DNA from: Isoptericola peretonis | GTDB taxonomy: Bacteria > Actinomycetota > Actinomycetes > Actinomycetales > Cellulomonadaceae | Reading direction: 5' to 3' | DNA: 64,000 bases | Assembly: GCA_023241745.1 (NCBI GenBank) | Contig: JALQCY010000003.1 | Coordinates: 1 to 64,000 of the forward strand | Part shown: in pieces, positions 1 through 8,625 of the stretch | How the letters are laid out: every line of letters begins with the position of its first letter | Numbering within the stretch: position 1 is the stretch's first letter | Program-made: the position numbers and the translations under genes | The notes under the pieces: model-generated | The model's database searches: none | The model's input: the letters and a program-made list of their open reading frames with translations, nothing else | Told to the model about the DNA's origin: nothing

Positions 1-32
1 TGCGGCCCGTCCGGGAGACCGGACGGGCCGCA
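1..32. terminator. Intrinsic terminator hairpin of an upstream gene
   Basis: Bases 1-14 and 19-32 are perfect reverse complements (14-bp GC-rich stem) around a GAGA tetraloop. There is no long T run, as is usual for actinobacterial terminators. It precedes the GH3 gene at 69 and most likely ends a gene lying to the left of the window. Confidence 0.7.
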
Positions 33-68
33 ACCACATGCTCGACTGTCGACACGAGGAGTCCTCCG

Positions 69-2309
69 ATGACCGACCTGCCCTACCGCGACCCGTCCCT
101 GTCACCCGCCGAGCGGGTCGAGGACCTGCTGGCGCGCATGACGCTGCCCGAGAAGGTGGGGCAGATGCTGCAGCTCAACGCGATGGACGACCTCGAGGAC
201 ATCGTGAGCCACCGGCTGGCCGGGTCGATCCTGCACGCGTCGCCGTCGCGGGTCGTGGAGGCGATCGAGCTGGCGCGCGGCACGCGGCTGGGCATCCCGC
301 TGCTGGTGGCGGACGACGCCATCCACGGCCACGGGTTCTTCCCCGGCGCGACGGTCTTCCCCAGCCAGCTGGGGATGGCGGCGACCTGGGACCTGGACCT
401 CGTGGAGCGGGCGGCGCGCGCGACGGCGGTCGAGGCCGCCGCGACGGGCCTGCACTGGACGTTCTCCCCCGTGCTGTGCGCGACGCGCGACCTGCGCTGG
501 GGCCGCGTGAACGAGACGTTCGGCGAGGACCCGTACCTCATCGGGGAGCTGGGCGCCGCGATGGTGCGCGGCTACCAGGGCGACGGCCTCACCGACCCGA
601 CGGCGGTGCTCGCCACGGCGAAGCACTTCGCCGGGTACTCCGAGACGCAGGGCGGACGCGACGCCACCGAGGCGGACCTCACGCCCCGCAAGCTGCGCTC
701 GTGGTTCCTGCCCCCGTTCGAGCGCGTGGTCCGCGAGGGGGTGCGCACCGTGATGATCGGTTACCAGGCGATCGACGGCGTCCCGATCACCACCAGCCGG
801 TGGCTGCTGCAGGGCGTGCTCAAGGACGAGTGGGGCTTCGACGGCACCCTCGTCACCGACTGGGACAACGTGGGCCGCATGGTCTGGGAGCAGCTCGTCA
901 GCCCGGACCACGCGCACGCGTCGGCCGCCGCCGTCGACGCCGGCAACGACGTCATCATGGCGACGCCGGGGTTCTTCGAGGGCGCGCAGGAGGCCGTCGC
1001 CGACGGCCGCATCGACGTGAGGCGGCTCGACGACGCGGTGCGCCGCATCCTGCGCCTCAAGGTGGACCTCGGGCTGTTCGAGGACCCGCGGGCGCCCGTG
1101 GCGGAGCGGATCGAGGCCGTCGTGGGCTCGGCCGAGCACCGCGACCTGGCGCTCGACGTCGCGCGCGGCTCGCTCGTGCTGCTGGAGAACGACGGCACGC
1201 TGCCGCTCGACGCCGGCCGGCCGACCCGCGTCGCCGTCGTCGGCCCGAACGCCGACGACCCGCACGCGCAGCTCGGCGACTGGGCCGGGGCGTCGGGGCA
1301 GGTGAGCTGGATCCGCGACGGCCACCCGCGCGAGCTGACGGAGACGGTGCTGGACGGCCTGCGCGCCGTCGCTCCGGCGTCGTGGGAGGTCACCCACGCC
1401 CGCGGCGCGGACATCGTCGAGCTGGGCCCCGACCCGGACGGCACGCACTTCCCCGACGGGCAGCCGCGCCCGCCCGCGGCGCTCCCCGCGCCGTCCGACC
1501 CGGCGCTCCTGGCGGAGGCCGAGGACGCCGCCCGAGGTGCCGACGTCGTCGTCGCGGTGCTGGGCGACGAGGTCGCGCTGGCCGGCGAGGGGAAGTCCAC
1601 CGCGACGCTGGAGCTCCAGGGCGGTCAGGTCGAGCTGCTGGAGCGGCTGGTCGCGACGGGCACACCGGTCGTCGTCGTGCTGGTCGCGTCCAAGCCGCTG
1701 GTGCTGCCGGGCTCCGTCCGCCGCGCCGCCGCCCTGGTGCACGCGGCGAACCCCGGGATGCTCGGCGGCCGGGCCGTGGCGGAGCTGCTGCTCGGCCTGA
1801 TCGAGCCGACGGGCCGCCTGCCAATCTCCTACGCCCTGCACGCCGGGCAGCAGCCGGTGTTCTACCACCAGGTGCGCGGCCAGCACGGCACGCGCTACGC
1901 CGACCTCACGCAGCGGCCGCCGTACGTGTTCGGCGAGGGCCGCTCGTACACGAGCGTCGAGTACGCCGACCTCGTGCTGGAGGGCGACGACGTCGCAGCC
2001 GACGGCGTGGTGCGCGGGCGGGTCACGGTGACCAACACCGGGGAGCGGCCCACCGTCGAGACCGTCCAGGTCTACGTGAGCGACCGGGTCACGTCGGTCA
2101 CCTGGGCCGACCGCGAGCTCACGACGTTCCGCCGGGTGCCGCTCGCGCCGGGCGAGAGCGTCGTCGTCGAGGTCGAGGTGCCTGCCGAGGACTGCGCGAT
2201 CGTCGACGCCGCCGGACGCCGCGTCGTCGAGCCGGGCGAGTTCGAGCTGCTCGTCGGCCCGAGCTCCCGCCGCGACGACCTTCTGGTGGCGCCGTTCCGC
2301 CTCGCCTGA
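69..2309 (+). CDS. GH3 family beta-glucosidase
   Basis: A 746-residue glycoside hydrolase family 3 enzyme, expected to release terminal sugars (typically beta-glucose) from oligosaccharides by a retaining mechanism. The N-terminal TIM barrel carries the GH3 signature around residues 258-266 (VTDWD), with Asp264 the likely nucleophile. A KHF motif lies near residue 185, then the alpha/beta sandwich domain (about 370-600) and a C-terminal fibronectin III-like domain (about 640-740). No signal peptide is seen, so it is probably cytoplasmic and acts on imported oligosaccharides. The ATG at 69 follows a GAGGAG ribosome site. It stands alone and has its own terminator. Substrate specificity (glucoside, xyloside or other) cannot be read from sequence. 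Confidence 0.92.
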   Translation: MTDLPYRDPSLSPAERVEDLLARMTLPEKVGQMLQLNAMDDLEDIVSHRLAGSILHASPSRVVEAIELARGTRLGIPLLVADDAIHGHGFFPGATVFPSQLGMAATWDLDLVERAARATAVEAAATGLHWTFSPVLCATRDLRWGRVNETFGEDPYLIGELGAAMVRGYQGDGLTDPTAVLATAKHFAGYSETQGGRDATEADLTPRKLRSWFLPPFERVVREGVRTVMIGYQAIDGVPITTSRWLLQGVLKDEWGFDGTLVTDWDNVGRMVWEQLVSPDHAHASAAAVDAGNDVIMATPGFFEGAQEAVADGRIDVRRLDDAVRRILRLKVDLGLFEDPRAPVAERIEAVVGSAEHRDLALDVARGSLVLLENDGTLPLDAGRPTRVAVVGPNADDPHAQLGDWAGASGQVSWIRDGHPRELTETVLDGLRAVAPASWEVTHARGADIVELGPDPDGTHFPDGQPRPPAALPAPSDPALLAEAEDAARGADVVVAVLGDEVALAGEGKSTATLELQGGQVELLERLVATGTPVVVVLVASKPLVLPGSVRRAAALVHAANPGMLGGRAVAELLLGLIEPTGRLPISYALHAGQQPVFYHQVRGQHGTRYADLTQRPPYVFGEGRSYTSVEYADLVLEGDDVAADGVVRGRVTVTNTGERPTVETVQVYVSDRVTSVTWADRELTTFRRVPLAPGESVVVEVEVPAEDCAIVDAAGRRVVEPGEFELLVGPSSRRDDLLVAPFRLA

Positions 2310-2323
2310 GGCGGAACGGCGCC
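2288..2323. terminator. Terminator hairpin enclosing the GH3 stop codon
   Basis: Bases 2288-2303 and 2308-2323 form a perfect 16-bp stem with a GCCT loop. The left arm encodes the last residues of the GH3 enzyme and the TGA stop (2307-2309) lies in the loop and right arm. Probably terminates the GH3 transcript, and possibly also transcription arriving on the minus strand from ridA. Confidence 0.7.
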
Positions 2324-2370
2324 CGACCCTTCGACGCATGGACAGCCACGTGGTCTACGGATCCGGCGAG

Positions 2371-2781
2371 CTAGTCGAGGATCGCGTACGCCTCGATCTC
2401 GACGAGCACGTCGGGCTCGAAGAGGATCTCGACGCCGATGAGCGAGACGGGCGGCCACGGCTGCGGCAGCCCGAGCTCGTCCGCCACCCGGCCGATGCCG
2501 GCGAGGAGCTCGTCGTACTGCTCGGGGCGCCACTGCGTGACGAAGAACCGCAGGCGGACGACGTCGGCGAAGGTGGCCCCCGCACCGGCCAGGCCTCGCG
2601 CGGTGTTGCGCAGGGCCTGCTCGACCTGGCCCGCGAGGTCGCCCGGCGCGAGGCGCCGGCCGTCGGCGTCGCGGGCGATCTGCCCGGCCACGTGCACGTG
2701 TCGCGTGCCGGTGGCGGTCGCGACGTGGTGGTACGGGACGGGCTGGAACATGCCTTCGGGGGTGTGGAGCTGGACGGCCAC
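2371..2781 (-). CDS. RidA family protein (YjgF/YER057c/UK114)
   Basis: A 136-residue protein of the RidA fold. Family members deaminate reactive enamine/imine intermediates or act in related catabolic steps. Recognisable parts are HVHVAGQIARDADG (about residues 29-42), the helix region LAGQVEQALRNTARGLAGAGATFADVV, and the C-terminal VSLIGVEILFEPDVLVEIEA segment. The GTG at 2781 follows GAGAGG at good spacing; a longer frame back to 2901 would run through the divergent promoter and was rejected. It is transcribed divergently from the HxlR regulator, whose product may control it. The family has several subgroups, so a classical RidA deaminase role is not certain. Confidence 0.85.
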   Translation of the reverse strand: MAVQLHTPEGMFQPVPYHHVATATGTRHVHVAGQIARDADGRRLAPGDLAGQVEQALRNTARGLAGAGATFADVVRLRFFVTQWRPEQYDELLAGIGRVADELGLPQPWPPVSLIGVEILFEPDVLVEIEAYAILD

Positions 2782-2806
2782 GGTGGTCCTCTCGTCGGGT
2801 CTCGGT

Positions 2807-2825
2807 AGGTATCCGATGTCTACCT
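2807..2825. promoter_or_regulatory. Candidate HxlR operator between ridA and hxlR
   Basis: AGGTA (2807-2811) and TACCT (2821-2825) form a 5-9-5 dyad in the 79-bp divergent intergenic region. HxlR proteins commonly bind such short dyads next to their own gene. Assignment is inference from position. Confidence 0.35.
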
Positions 2826-2860
2826 TGTCTCCGAAGGACACCTCAACGAGACTAGGTGTC

Positions 2861-3256
2861 GTGACCGAGACCGCCCCCGCACCGGCCCCGCCCGCACTCA
2901 CCGCCGCTCACCGGGAGCTGCTCGACCAGGTGCTCGACAAGTGGTCGCTGCAGGTCCTCGACTCCCTCTGCGAGCAGCCGCAGCGGTTCAACGAGCTGCG
3001 CCGGAGCGTCCCGGCGGTCACGCAGAAGTCCCTCACCGCGACCCTGCGGCGCCTCGAGCGCAACGGGATGGTCGAGAGGCTGGTCGTGCGCTCGCGACCG
3101 GTCGCCGTCGAGTACCGGATCACCGCGCTCGGCACCACCCTCCAGGACCTGGTGGACGCCCTCCTGCGCTGGACCGCGGACACGCTGCCCGACGTCGAGC
3201 ACGCCCGGTCACGGTACGACGCCGAGGTGCTCGACGACGCCGGCCCGCGCGCTTGA
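2861..3256 (+). CDS. HxlR family winged-helix transcriptional regulator
   Basis: A 131-residue HxlR-type regulator. The body matches the family pattern: LDKWSLQVLDSLCEQPQRFNEL (about residues 24-46), VTQKSLTATLRRLERNGMVERLV (helix-turn-helix and start of wing, about 52-75) and VEYRITALGTTLQDLVDALLRW. There is no cysteine near the N-terminus, so redox sensing of the YodB/HypR kind is not obvious (one Cys lies at about residue 35). The GTG at 2861 is preferred over upstream in-frame starts because those would overlap ridA on the other strand. A regulator of the divergent RidA gene is the simplest reading. Its stop codon overlaps the csoR -35 element. Confidence 0.88.
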   Translation: MTETAPAPAPPALTAAHRELLDQVLDKWSLQVLDSLCEQPQRFNELRRSVPAVTQKSLTATLRRLERNGMVERLVVRSRPVAVEYRITALGTTLQDLVDALLRWTADTLPDVEHARSRYDAEVLDDAGPRA

Positions 3257-3280
3257 CAGGTTACCCCCTAGGGGTATGGT
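3253..3280 (+). promoter_or_regulatory. csoR promoter with CsoR operator in the spacer
   Basis: TTGACA at 3253-3258 and TATGGT at 3275-3280, 16 bp apart, make a good core promoter. The palindrome CCCCTAGGGG (3265-3274), inside a wider TA-C5-TA-G4-TA element, fills the spacer and matches the C-rich/G-rich half sites of CsoR operators. Transcription would start close to the csoR ATG (3287). Confidence 0.8.
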
Positions 3281-3286
3281 GGAGTC

Positions 3287-3628
3287 ATGACCGACCCCAC
3301 CGCGCCCGTCGTCCCGACCGATGCCCGCCCGCACGAGCACGACGCGCCGCACGGCTACGCCTCCGACAAGGAGGCGTATCTCAAGCGCATGCGCCGCATC
3401 GAGGGACAGGTGCGCGGCATCGCGAGGATGATCGACGAGGACGTGTACTGCATCGACATCCTCACCCAGGTGTCCGCGGTGACCAAGGCCCTGCAGGCCG
3501 TCTCCATCGGCCTCGTCGAGGACCACCTGGGCCACTGCGTCGTCGACGCCGCCCGTGCGTCCGAGGCCGAGGGCGCCGCGAAGGTCAAGGAGGCCGCCGA
3601 CGCCATCGGCCGCCTCGTCCGCAGCTAG
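3287..3628 (+). CDS. csoR: CsoR copper-sensing repressor
   Basis: A 113-residue all-helical DUF156/CsoR repressor that releases DNA when it binds Cu(I). The Cu(I) ligand set is visible: Cys55 (VYCIDI), His80 and Cys84 (EDHLGHC). The N-terminal region is histidine-rich (HEHDAPHG). The RRIEGQVRGI segment (about 36-45) is typical. It is the first gene of csoR-copZ-copA and has a clear palindromic operator in its own promoter, so autoregulation and copper induction of the operon are expected. The promoter places the transcription start at or near the ATG. Confidence 0.95.
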   Translation: MTDPTAPVVPTDARPHEHDAPHGYASDKEAYLKRMRRIEGQVRGIARMIDEDVYCIDILTQVSAVTKALQAVSIGLVEDHLGHCVVDAARASEAEGAAKVKEAADAIGRLVRS

Positions 3629-3654
3629 CCACCCGCACCGATCCAAGGAGCACC

Positions 3655-4032
3655 ATGAGCACCGTCACCACCCTCGGCGTCACCGGCATGACCTGCGGCA
3701 ACTGCGTCGCGCACGTCACCAAGGACCTGTCGGCCGTCCCCGGCGTCGTCGACGTCAGCGTCGAGCTGCGTGCCGGCGGCACCTCCGACGTCGCCGTCTT
3801 CTCCGACGCCCCGCTCGACGAGGCCGCGCTGCGCGAGGCCGTCGACGAGGCCGGCTACGAGGTCGCCACCGTCGCCGTGCAGAACGACGCGCTCGCCGCA
3901 CAGCAGGCCGCGCAGGCACCCGCCCGCCAGGAGGCCCACAACTGCGCGTGCGGCTGCGGCACCGACGCGGCCGCCGAGGCCGACACCCCCGCGCAGAAGA
4001 CGTACGACCTGGCCGTGCCGCCGCGCGCCTGA
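3655..4032 (+). CDS. copZ: CopZ-like copper chaperone with a Cys-rich tail
   Basis: A 125-residue protein. Residues 1-75 are a heavy-metal-associated (HMA) domain with the Cu(I)-binding motif MTCGNC (Cys14, Cys17). Residues 76-125 form an Ala/Gln-rich linker followed by HNCACGCG (His95, Cys97, Cys99, Cys101), which is not part of a normal 65-75-residue CopZ and could hold an extra metal site. The ATG at 3655 follows AAGGAG. It sits 26 bp after csoR and is expected to pass Cu(I) to CopA. Confidence 0.9.
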   Translation: MSTVTTLGVTGMTCGNCVAHVTKDLSAVPGVVDVSVELRAGGTSDVAVFSDAPLDEAALREAVDEAGYEVATVAVQNDALAAQQAAQAPARQEAHNCACGCGTDAAAEADTPAQKTYDLAVPPRA

Positions 4033-4240
4033 GTCCCTCCGCTCGCCCGACCCCGTGGCGAGCCACCCACCGCGGACCGCCTGCCGAACCGTCGCGCGCT
4101 CGTCGTCGAACACGTCGAGCGGCGCGACCCAGGCCCTCCGCGCCGCGCCGCCGTCCACCCGAGCGGCGCCCCCACCGCGACCCCGCCACCCCGGGTCGTC
4201 GCGGGTGACCTCCGCCCCCAGCACCTCAGGGAGTCACCCC
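4033..4240. other. Intergenic spacer copZ-copA
   Basis: A 208-base spacer inside the copper operon. I see no convincing small gene, hairpin or second CsoR palindrome. Reading frames that cross it lack a ribosome site and look like extensions of copA or shadows. The AGGGAG ribosome site of copA lies at 4228-4233. Confidence 0.5.
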
Positions 4241-6748
4241 ATGAGCACCCCCACGGAGACGTCCTCACCGGGCGTCGCCGGCACCCCTCCCCTCCCGATC
4301 CTCGAGGTCGACCTCGCCATCGAGGGCATGACCTGCGCGTCGTGCGTGGCCCGTGTCGAGAAGCGGCTCAACCGCGTGGACGGCGTCACCGCCACCGTCA
4401 ACCTGCCGCTCGAGAGCGCGCACGTCGAGCTGACCGCGCCCGTCGACGACGCCGCGCTGGTCGAGGCCGTCGAGAAGGCCGGCTACGGCGCCCGCGTCAC
4501 CGCACGGCGCGACGTCGCCCCGACGCACGCCGCCCCCGCCGGCACGCCGACGCCCCCGGCCGTCCCCGCCCCGGCGGACCGCGCGACCGACACCTCCGCG
4601 CCGTCCGACGCCCGCGGTACCGACCTGCGCCGCCGGCTGGTCGCGTCGGCGATCCTCACCGTGCCGGTGGTGGCCCTGTCGATGATCCCCGCGCTCCAGT
4701 TCACGGGCTGGCAGTGGATGGTCGCGGCGCTGGCCCTGCCCGTCGTCACGTGGGGCGCGTGGCCGTTCCACACCGCGGCGGCACGGGCCGCCAGGCACGG
4801 CGCCTCGACGATGGACACGCTGGTCTCGCTCGGCGTCGTCGCCGCGACCCTGTGGTCGCTGTGGGCGCTCACGCTCGGCGGCACCGGCGAGCTCGGCATG
4901 CGGATGCGGCCCTCCCTCATCCCCTCGGAGGCGGGTGGCACGCCCGAGCTGTACTTCGAGGTCGCCGCCGTCGTCACGACCTTCCTCCTCGCCGGACGGT
5001 ACGCCGAGCACCGCTCGCGCCGCCGCGCGGGGGACGCGCTGCGCTCCCTGCTGGAGCTGGGCGCCAAGGACGCGGAGCGCGTGCGCCCCGCCCCGGACGG
5101 CACGCCCCTGACCGGGCCCGACGGCGCTCGCGTCACCGAGCGCGTGCCGGTGTCGGACCTGGCCGTCGGCGACGTGTTCGTCGTGCGGCCGGGCGAGAAG
5201 GTCGCGACCGACGGCGAGGTGGTCGAGGGCGCGAGCGCCGTCGACACCTCGCTGCTCACCGGCGAGCCGGTGCCGGTCGACGTCGCGCCCGGCGACGCCG
5301 TGACCGGCGCGACCGTCAACACGTCCGGCCACCTGCTGGTGCGCGCCACGCGCGTGGGCGAGGAGACGACGCTCGCGCAGATCGGGCGGCTCGTGTCGCA
5401 GGCGCAGACGGGCAAGGCACCGGTGGCCCGGCTCGCCGACCGCATCTCCGCCGTCTTCGTACCGATCGTCATCGGGCTGTCCGTGCTCACCCTGGTGGGC
5501 TGGCTGCTGGCCGGCGCGGACGTGCAGCTCGCGTTCACCGCCGCCGTGGCCGTGCTGATCATCGCGTGCCCCTGCGCCCTCGGCCTCGCGACGCCCACGG
5601 CGCTGCTCGTCGGCACCGGCCGCGGGGCGCAGCTCGGCATCCTCATCAAGGGCCCGGAGATCCTCGAGTCCACCCGCCGCGTCGACACCGTGGTGCTCGA
5701 CAAGACGGGCACCGTCACCGAGGGGCGCATGCAGGTGGAGCGCGTCGTCGCCGGAACCGCCGGTGAGCGCGAGGTGCTGGCCTACGCCGGTGCCGTCGAG
5801 GCGATGAGCGAGCACCCGATCGCGCACGCTGTCGCGGCCGCCGCACGCGAGCTGTCAGGACCGGGAGCAGGCCCTGACGGACCTGACGGCCAGGACGGCC
5901 AGGACGGATCGGTGGGGACCGGGGCCGACGGCGTCGGCATCGGCGCGCTCCAGGCGTTCGACTTCCGCGCCACGCCGGGCGGCGGGGTCGAGGCGGTCGT
6001 GCGGCGCGCGCACTCGGGGCTCGCCGGCCTCGCCGCCGACGGCGGGCTCAACGCCCGCCGCGTGCTGGTCGGGCAGCCGTCGTGGCTGGCCGGGCAGGGC
6101 GTCGCGCTCGACGGCGACCTGGCCGCCGCGTTCTCGGGCGCCGAGTCGACCGGCGCGAGCGCCGTCGTCGTCGCGTGGGACGGCGCCGCCCGCGGAGTCG
6201 TCGTGCTGCGCGACCCCGTCAAGGGGACCTCTGCCCAGGCCGTCCGGGAGCTGCGCGACCTCGGCCTGCGACCGGTGCTGCTCACCGGGGACGGCGAGGG
6301 CGCGGCCCGCGTCGCCGCCCGGGAGGTCGGCATCGCGGAGGAGGACGTCGTCGCCCGCGTGCTGCCGCAGGACAAGGCGGCCGTCGTCGGCCGGCTCCAG
6401 GGCGAGGGCCGGGTCGTGGCGATGGTCGGCGACGGCGTGAACGACGCCGCCGCCCTCGCGACCGCGGACCTCGGGCTCGCGATGGGCACCGGGACCGACG
6501 TCGCCATCGAGGCCAGCGACATCACGCTGGTGCGCGGCGACCTGCGCTCGGCCCCCGCCGCCGTCCGCCTGTCCCGCGGCACGCTGCGGGTCGTCAAGCA
6601 GAACCTGTTCTGGGCGTTCGCCTACAACGTGGCGGCGATCCCGCTCGCCGCGGCGGGGCTGCTCAACCCGATGATCGCCGGTGCGGCCATGGCCGCGTCG
6701 TCCGTCATCGTCGTCGGCAACTCGCTGCGCCTGCGCCGCGCCGGCTGA
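4241..6748 (+). CDS. copA: Cu(I)-exporting P1B-type ATPase CopA
   Basis: An 835-residue P1B-1 ATPase that exports Cu(I) across the membrane at the cost of ATP. One N-terminal HMA domain carries MTCASC (Cys32, Cys35), followed by a Pro/Ala-rich linker. Hallmarks follow in order: LLTGEP in the actuator domain; the CPC transport motif at 443-445 (ACPCALG); the DKTGT phosphorylation site (Asp487); SEHPIAHA in the nucleotide domain; and [10 protein letters not shown] near the end. The nucleotide domain carries a Gly/Asp/Gln-rich insertion near residue 545. The ATG at 4241 has AGGGAG at 7-base spacing. It is the last gene of the copper operon and is followed by a long hairpin. Confidence 0.95.
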   Translation: MSTPTETSSPGVAGTPPLPILEVDLAIEGMTCASCVARVEKRLNRVDGVTATVNLPLESAHVELTAPVDDAALVEAVEKAGYGARVTARRDVAPTHAAPAGTPTPPAVPAPADRATDTSAPSDARGTDLRRRLVASAILTVPVVALSMIPALQFTGWQWMVAALALPVVTWGAWPFHTAAARAARHGASTMDTLVSLGVVAATLWSLWALTLGGTGELGMRMRPSLIPSEAGGTPELYFEVAAVVTTFLLAGRYAEHRSRRRAGDALRSLLELGAKDAERVRPAPDGTPLTGPDGARVTERVPVSDLAVGDVFVVRPGEKVATDGEVVEGASAVDTSLLTGEPVPVDVAPGDAVTGATVNTSGHLLVRATRVGEETTLAQIGRLVSQAQTGKAPVARLADRISAVFVPIVIGLSVLTLVGWLLAGADVQLAFTAAVAVLIIACPCALGLATPTALLVGTGRGAQLGILIKGPEILESTRRVDTVVLDKTGTVTEGRMQVERVVAGTAGEREVLAYAGAVEAMSEHPIAHAVAAAARELSGPGAGPDGPDGQDGQDGSVGTGADGVGIGALQAFDFRATPGGGVEAVVRRAHSGLAGLAADGGLNARRVLVGQPSWLAGQGVALDGDLAAAFSGAESTGASAVVVAWDGAARGVVVLRDPVKGTSAQAVRELRDLGLRPVLLTGDGEGAARVAAREVGIAEEDVVARVLPQDKAAVVGRLQGEGRVVAMVGDGVNDAAALATADLGLAMGTGTDVAIEASDITLVRGDLRSAPAAVRLSRGTLRVVKQNLFWAFAYNVAAIPLAAAGLLNPMIAGAAMAASSVIVVGNSLRLRRAG

Positions 6749-6765
6749 CGGACCAGGACCGCCAG

Positions 6766-6833
6766 AGTGTTGTGGGCGCGATTTCGGGGACTATTCGCGA
6801 TCGAATAGTCCCCGAAATCGCGCCCACAACGCT
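6766..6833. repeat. Very long (32-bp) hairpin between copA and ABC permease
   Basis: Bases 6766-6797 pair with 6802-6833 around a CGAT loop; 31 of 32 pairs are Watson-Crick and the other is G-T. The right arm reaches the first base of the minus-strand permease stop (6833-6835). It probably ends transcription from both sides. Its length and mixed base composition are unlike the GC-only terminators elsewhere in the window, so it may be a copy of a dispersed palindromic repeat. Confidence 0.75.
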
Positions 6834-7636
6834 CAGCGGAAGCGGCGGCCCTCGTCGCGCCGGTAGGCCCACCCGGCCAGCGCCGCGAACACCACCGTCC
6901 AGCCGAGCAGCACCAGCCACGCCCCGCCGTACGCTGGCGTCCCCGTCAGGGCCTGGTCGAGCAGGTCACGGGCCGCCCGCGTCGGGGTGACCTTCGAGAT
7001 CGCGTCGAGCCAGGCCGGGAACATCATCGGCGGCAGGAACAGCCCGCCCGCGAACGCCAGCGGGAACAGCACCACCTGGACGACCGCCAGTGCCGCCTTC
7101 GCCGGCATCGAGTAGCCGATCGCCATCCCGAGCAGGACGAACGGCACCAGGGCGACGAGGATCATCGCGATCCCCGCCATGAGCTGGAGGACGGTCACGG
7201 TCGCCGCGGTGAACAGCCAGGCCACGACGATGAGCGGCAGCAGCCCCAGCACGGCGAAGATCGCGCTGTTGAGGATCCTCGCCGCCATGCGCGGCGCGGG
7301 GCCGGCCGGCAGGGTGCGCACGTAGGGGTCGAACGGCAGCTGGCGGTCCTCGGCCACGCCGAGCCCGAAGCTGAACAGGCTCGCGGAGCAGACGGCGAAC
7401 ATGGCCAGCCCGGCGACCGCCGTCGTCGCCCACAGCGGGTTCTGCGCGACCTCCTGCTGGGGGACGACGAAGAACGCCATCGCCAGGGCGGGGAACAGCA
7501 TGTTGCCGATCACGGCCATGGGGATGCGGATGCTCTCGAGGAACTGGAACCGCAGGTGCAGCAACGTCAGGCGCAGGGGCGTCACGACGCCGCCCGTCGC
7601 CGGTGCTGCCGCAGGCCTCTCGGGTGCGGTGGTCAT
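6833..7636 (-). CDS. ABC transporter permease (ABC-2 type)
   Basis: A 267-residue membrane protein with about six hydrophobic segments and an ABC-2 permease pattern: the N-terminal region RLTLLHLRFQFLESIRIP, and AISKVTPTRAARDLLDQAL before the last membrane segment. With the ATPase encoded just upstream it should form an exporter or lipid/drug efflux complex; the substrate is unknown. The ATG at 7636 overlaps the ATPase stop (ATGA), indicating translational coupling. An in-frame extension back to 7855 lies inside the ATPase gene and was rejected. Confidence 0.88.
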   Translation of the reverse strand: MTTAPERPAAAPATGGVVTPLRLTLLHLRFQFLESIRIPMAVIGNMLFPALAMAFFVVPQQEVAQNPLWATTAVAGLAMFAVCSASLFSFGLGVAEDRQLPFDPYVRTLPAGPAPRMAARILNSAIFAVLGLLPLIVVAWLFTAATVTVLQLMAGIAMILVALVPFVLLGMAIGYSMPAKAALAVVQVVLFPLAFAGGLFLPPMMFPAWLDAISKVTPTRAARDLLDQALTGTPAYGGAWLVLLGWTVVFAALAGWAYRRDEGRRFR

Positions 7637-8625
7637 CGGTCCGCTCCTTCCACGGGGGCGCTCGGTTCGACCATCTCGGCGAACGCCTCCTCCAGGCTCG
7701 CGCCCCGGATCTCGAGGTCGCGGAAGTCGACGTCGGCGCGCACCAGGTCGCGCACGAGCGCGTCGGCGTCCGCGGTGAACAGCGTCTGGCGGGCGCCGCC
7801 GTCGGACCCGGCGGGTACCGGGGCGCCGGCAGCCGTCCGTACCACGCCCGGCCACGCGGACAGGTCCGTGGCGGAGGTGAGCACCACCTGGCGCAGGGCC
7901 ACGCGCCGCAGGATCACGTCCAGCGCGGCGTCGGCCCGCACCACTCCGCGGTCGATGACGACGACGCGCTGCGCGAGCGCCTGCACCTCCTCCAGGTAGT
8001 GGCTGGTGAGCAGCACCGTGCCTCCCTCGGCGTGGTAGCCGCGGACCGCCTCCCAGAGCGCCTGCCGGGCGCCGACGTCCAGACCGGTGGTCGGCTCGTC
8101 CAGCAGCAGGACGCGGGGCCGCCCGACCAGGGACAGCGCGACGGCGAGCCGCCGCTTCTGCCCGCCGGACAGGGCGCCCGTCTGACGCCGGGCCAGGTCC
8201 GCGAGCCCGAACTGCTCCAGCAGGTCGCCGCTCGGGACCGGGGCGGGGAAGTGCCCGGCGACGAAGTCGACCACCTCGGCCACGCGCAGCGTCGCCGGCA
8301 GCCCGGTCTCCTGCGGCGTGACGCCGAGCCCGAGCCTGCTGGCGGCGTCCCGGGGGTCCCCGCCGAGGAGCCGGACGGTGCCGGAGTCGGGCCTGCGCTG
8401 TCCGTTGATCAGCGACAGCAGCGTGGACTTCCCGGCGCCGTTGGGCCCGAGCAGCCCCACCAGCTCCCCGGACCCGACGTCGAGCGACACGTCGTCGAGC
8501 GCGACGACGTCCCCGAACCGGCGGGTCACGGCATCGACGGTGACGACGGTGCCGGGCGGTGCCGGCAGGGTGGTCGACGGCCTGTCGAGCGCGGGTGCGC
8601 GCTCGGGCGGTCGGGTGCGGGTCAT
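7633..8625 (-). CDS. ABC transporter ATP-binding protein
   Basis: A 330-residue ATPase of the DrrA/CcmA-like group. Walker A GPNGAGKST (about residues 59-67), the signature SGGQKRR (about 149-155), Walker B VLLLDEPTTGLD (about 169-180) and the switch His (LTSHYLEE) are present. The C-terminal 90 residues form the extension usual in ABC-2 exporters. It works with the permease at 6833-7636. It overlaps both neighbours by 4 bp and follows a winged-helix regulator that probably controls the operon. Confidence 0.93.
   Translation of the reverse strand: MTRTRPPERAPALDRPSTTLPAPPGTVVTVDAVTRRFGDVVALDDVSLDVGSGELVGLLGPNGAGKSTLLSLINGQRRPDSGTVRLLGGDPRDAASRLGLGVTPQETGLPATLRVAEVVDFVAGHFPAPVPSGDLLEQFGLADLARRQTGALSGGQKRRLAVALSLVGRPRVLLLDEPTTGLDVGARQALWEAVRGYHAEGGTVLLTSHYLEEVQALAQRVVVIDRGVVRADAALDVILRRVALRQVVLTSATDLSAWPGVVRTAAGAPVPAGSDGGARQTLFTADADALVRDLVRADVDFRDLEIRGASLEEAFAEMVEPSAPVEGADR

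Noticed and set aside
49..59. TCGAC-N-GTCGA as operator of the GH3 gene
   Set aside because: Only a 5-1-5 dyad and mostly the SalI-like GTCGAC core; too short to support.
6833..7855. Longer ABC permease starting at 7855
   Set aside because: The extra 73 residues are Arg-rich, overlap the ATPase gene and lack a ribosome site; the ATGA overlap at 7636 is better.
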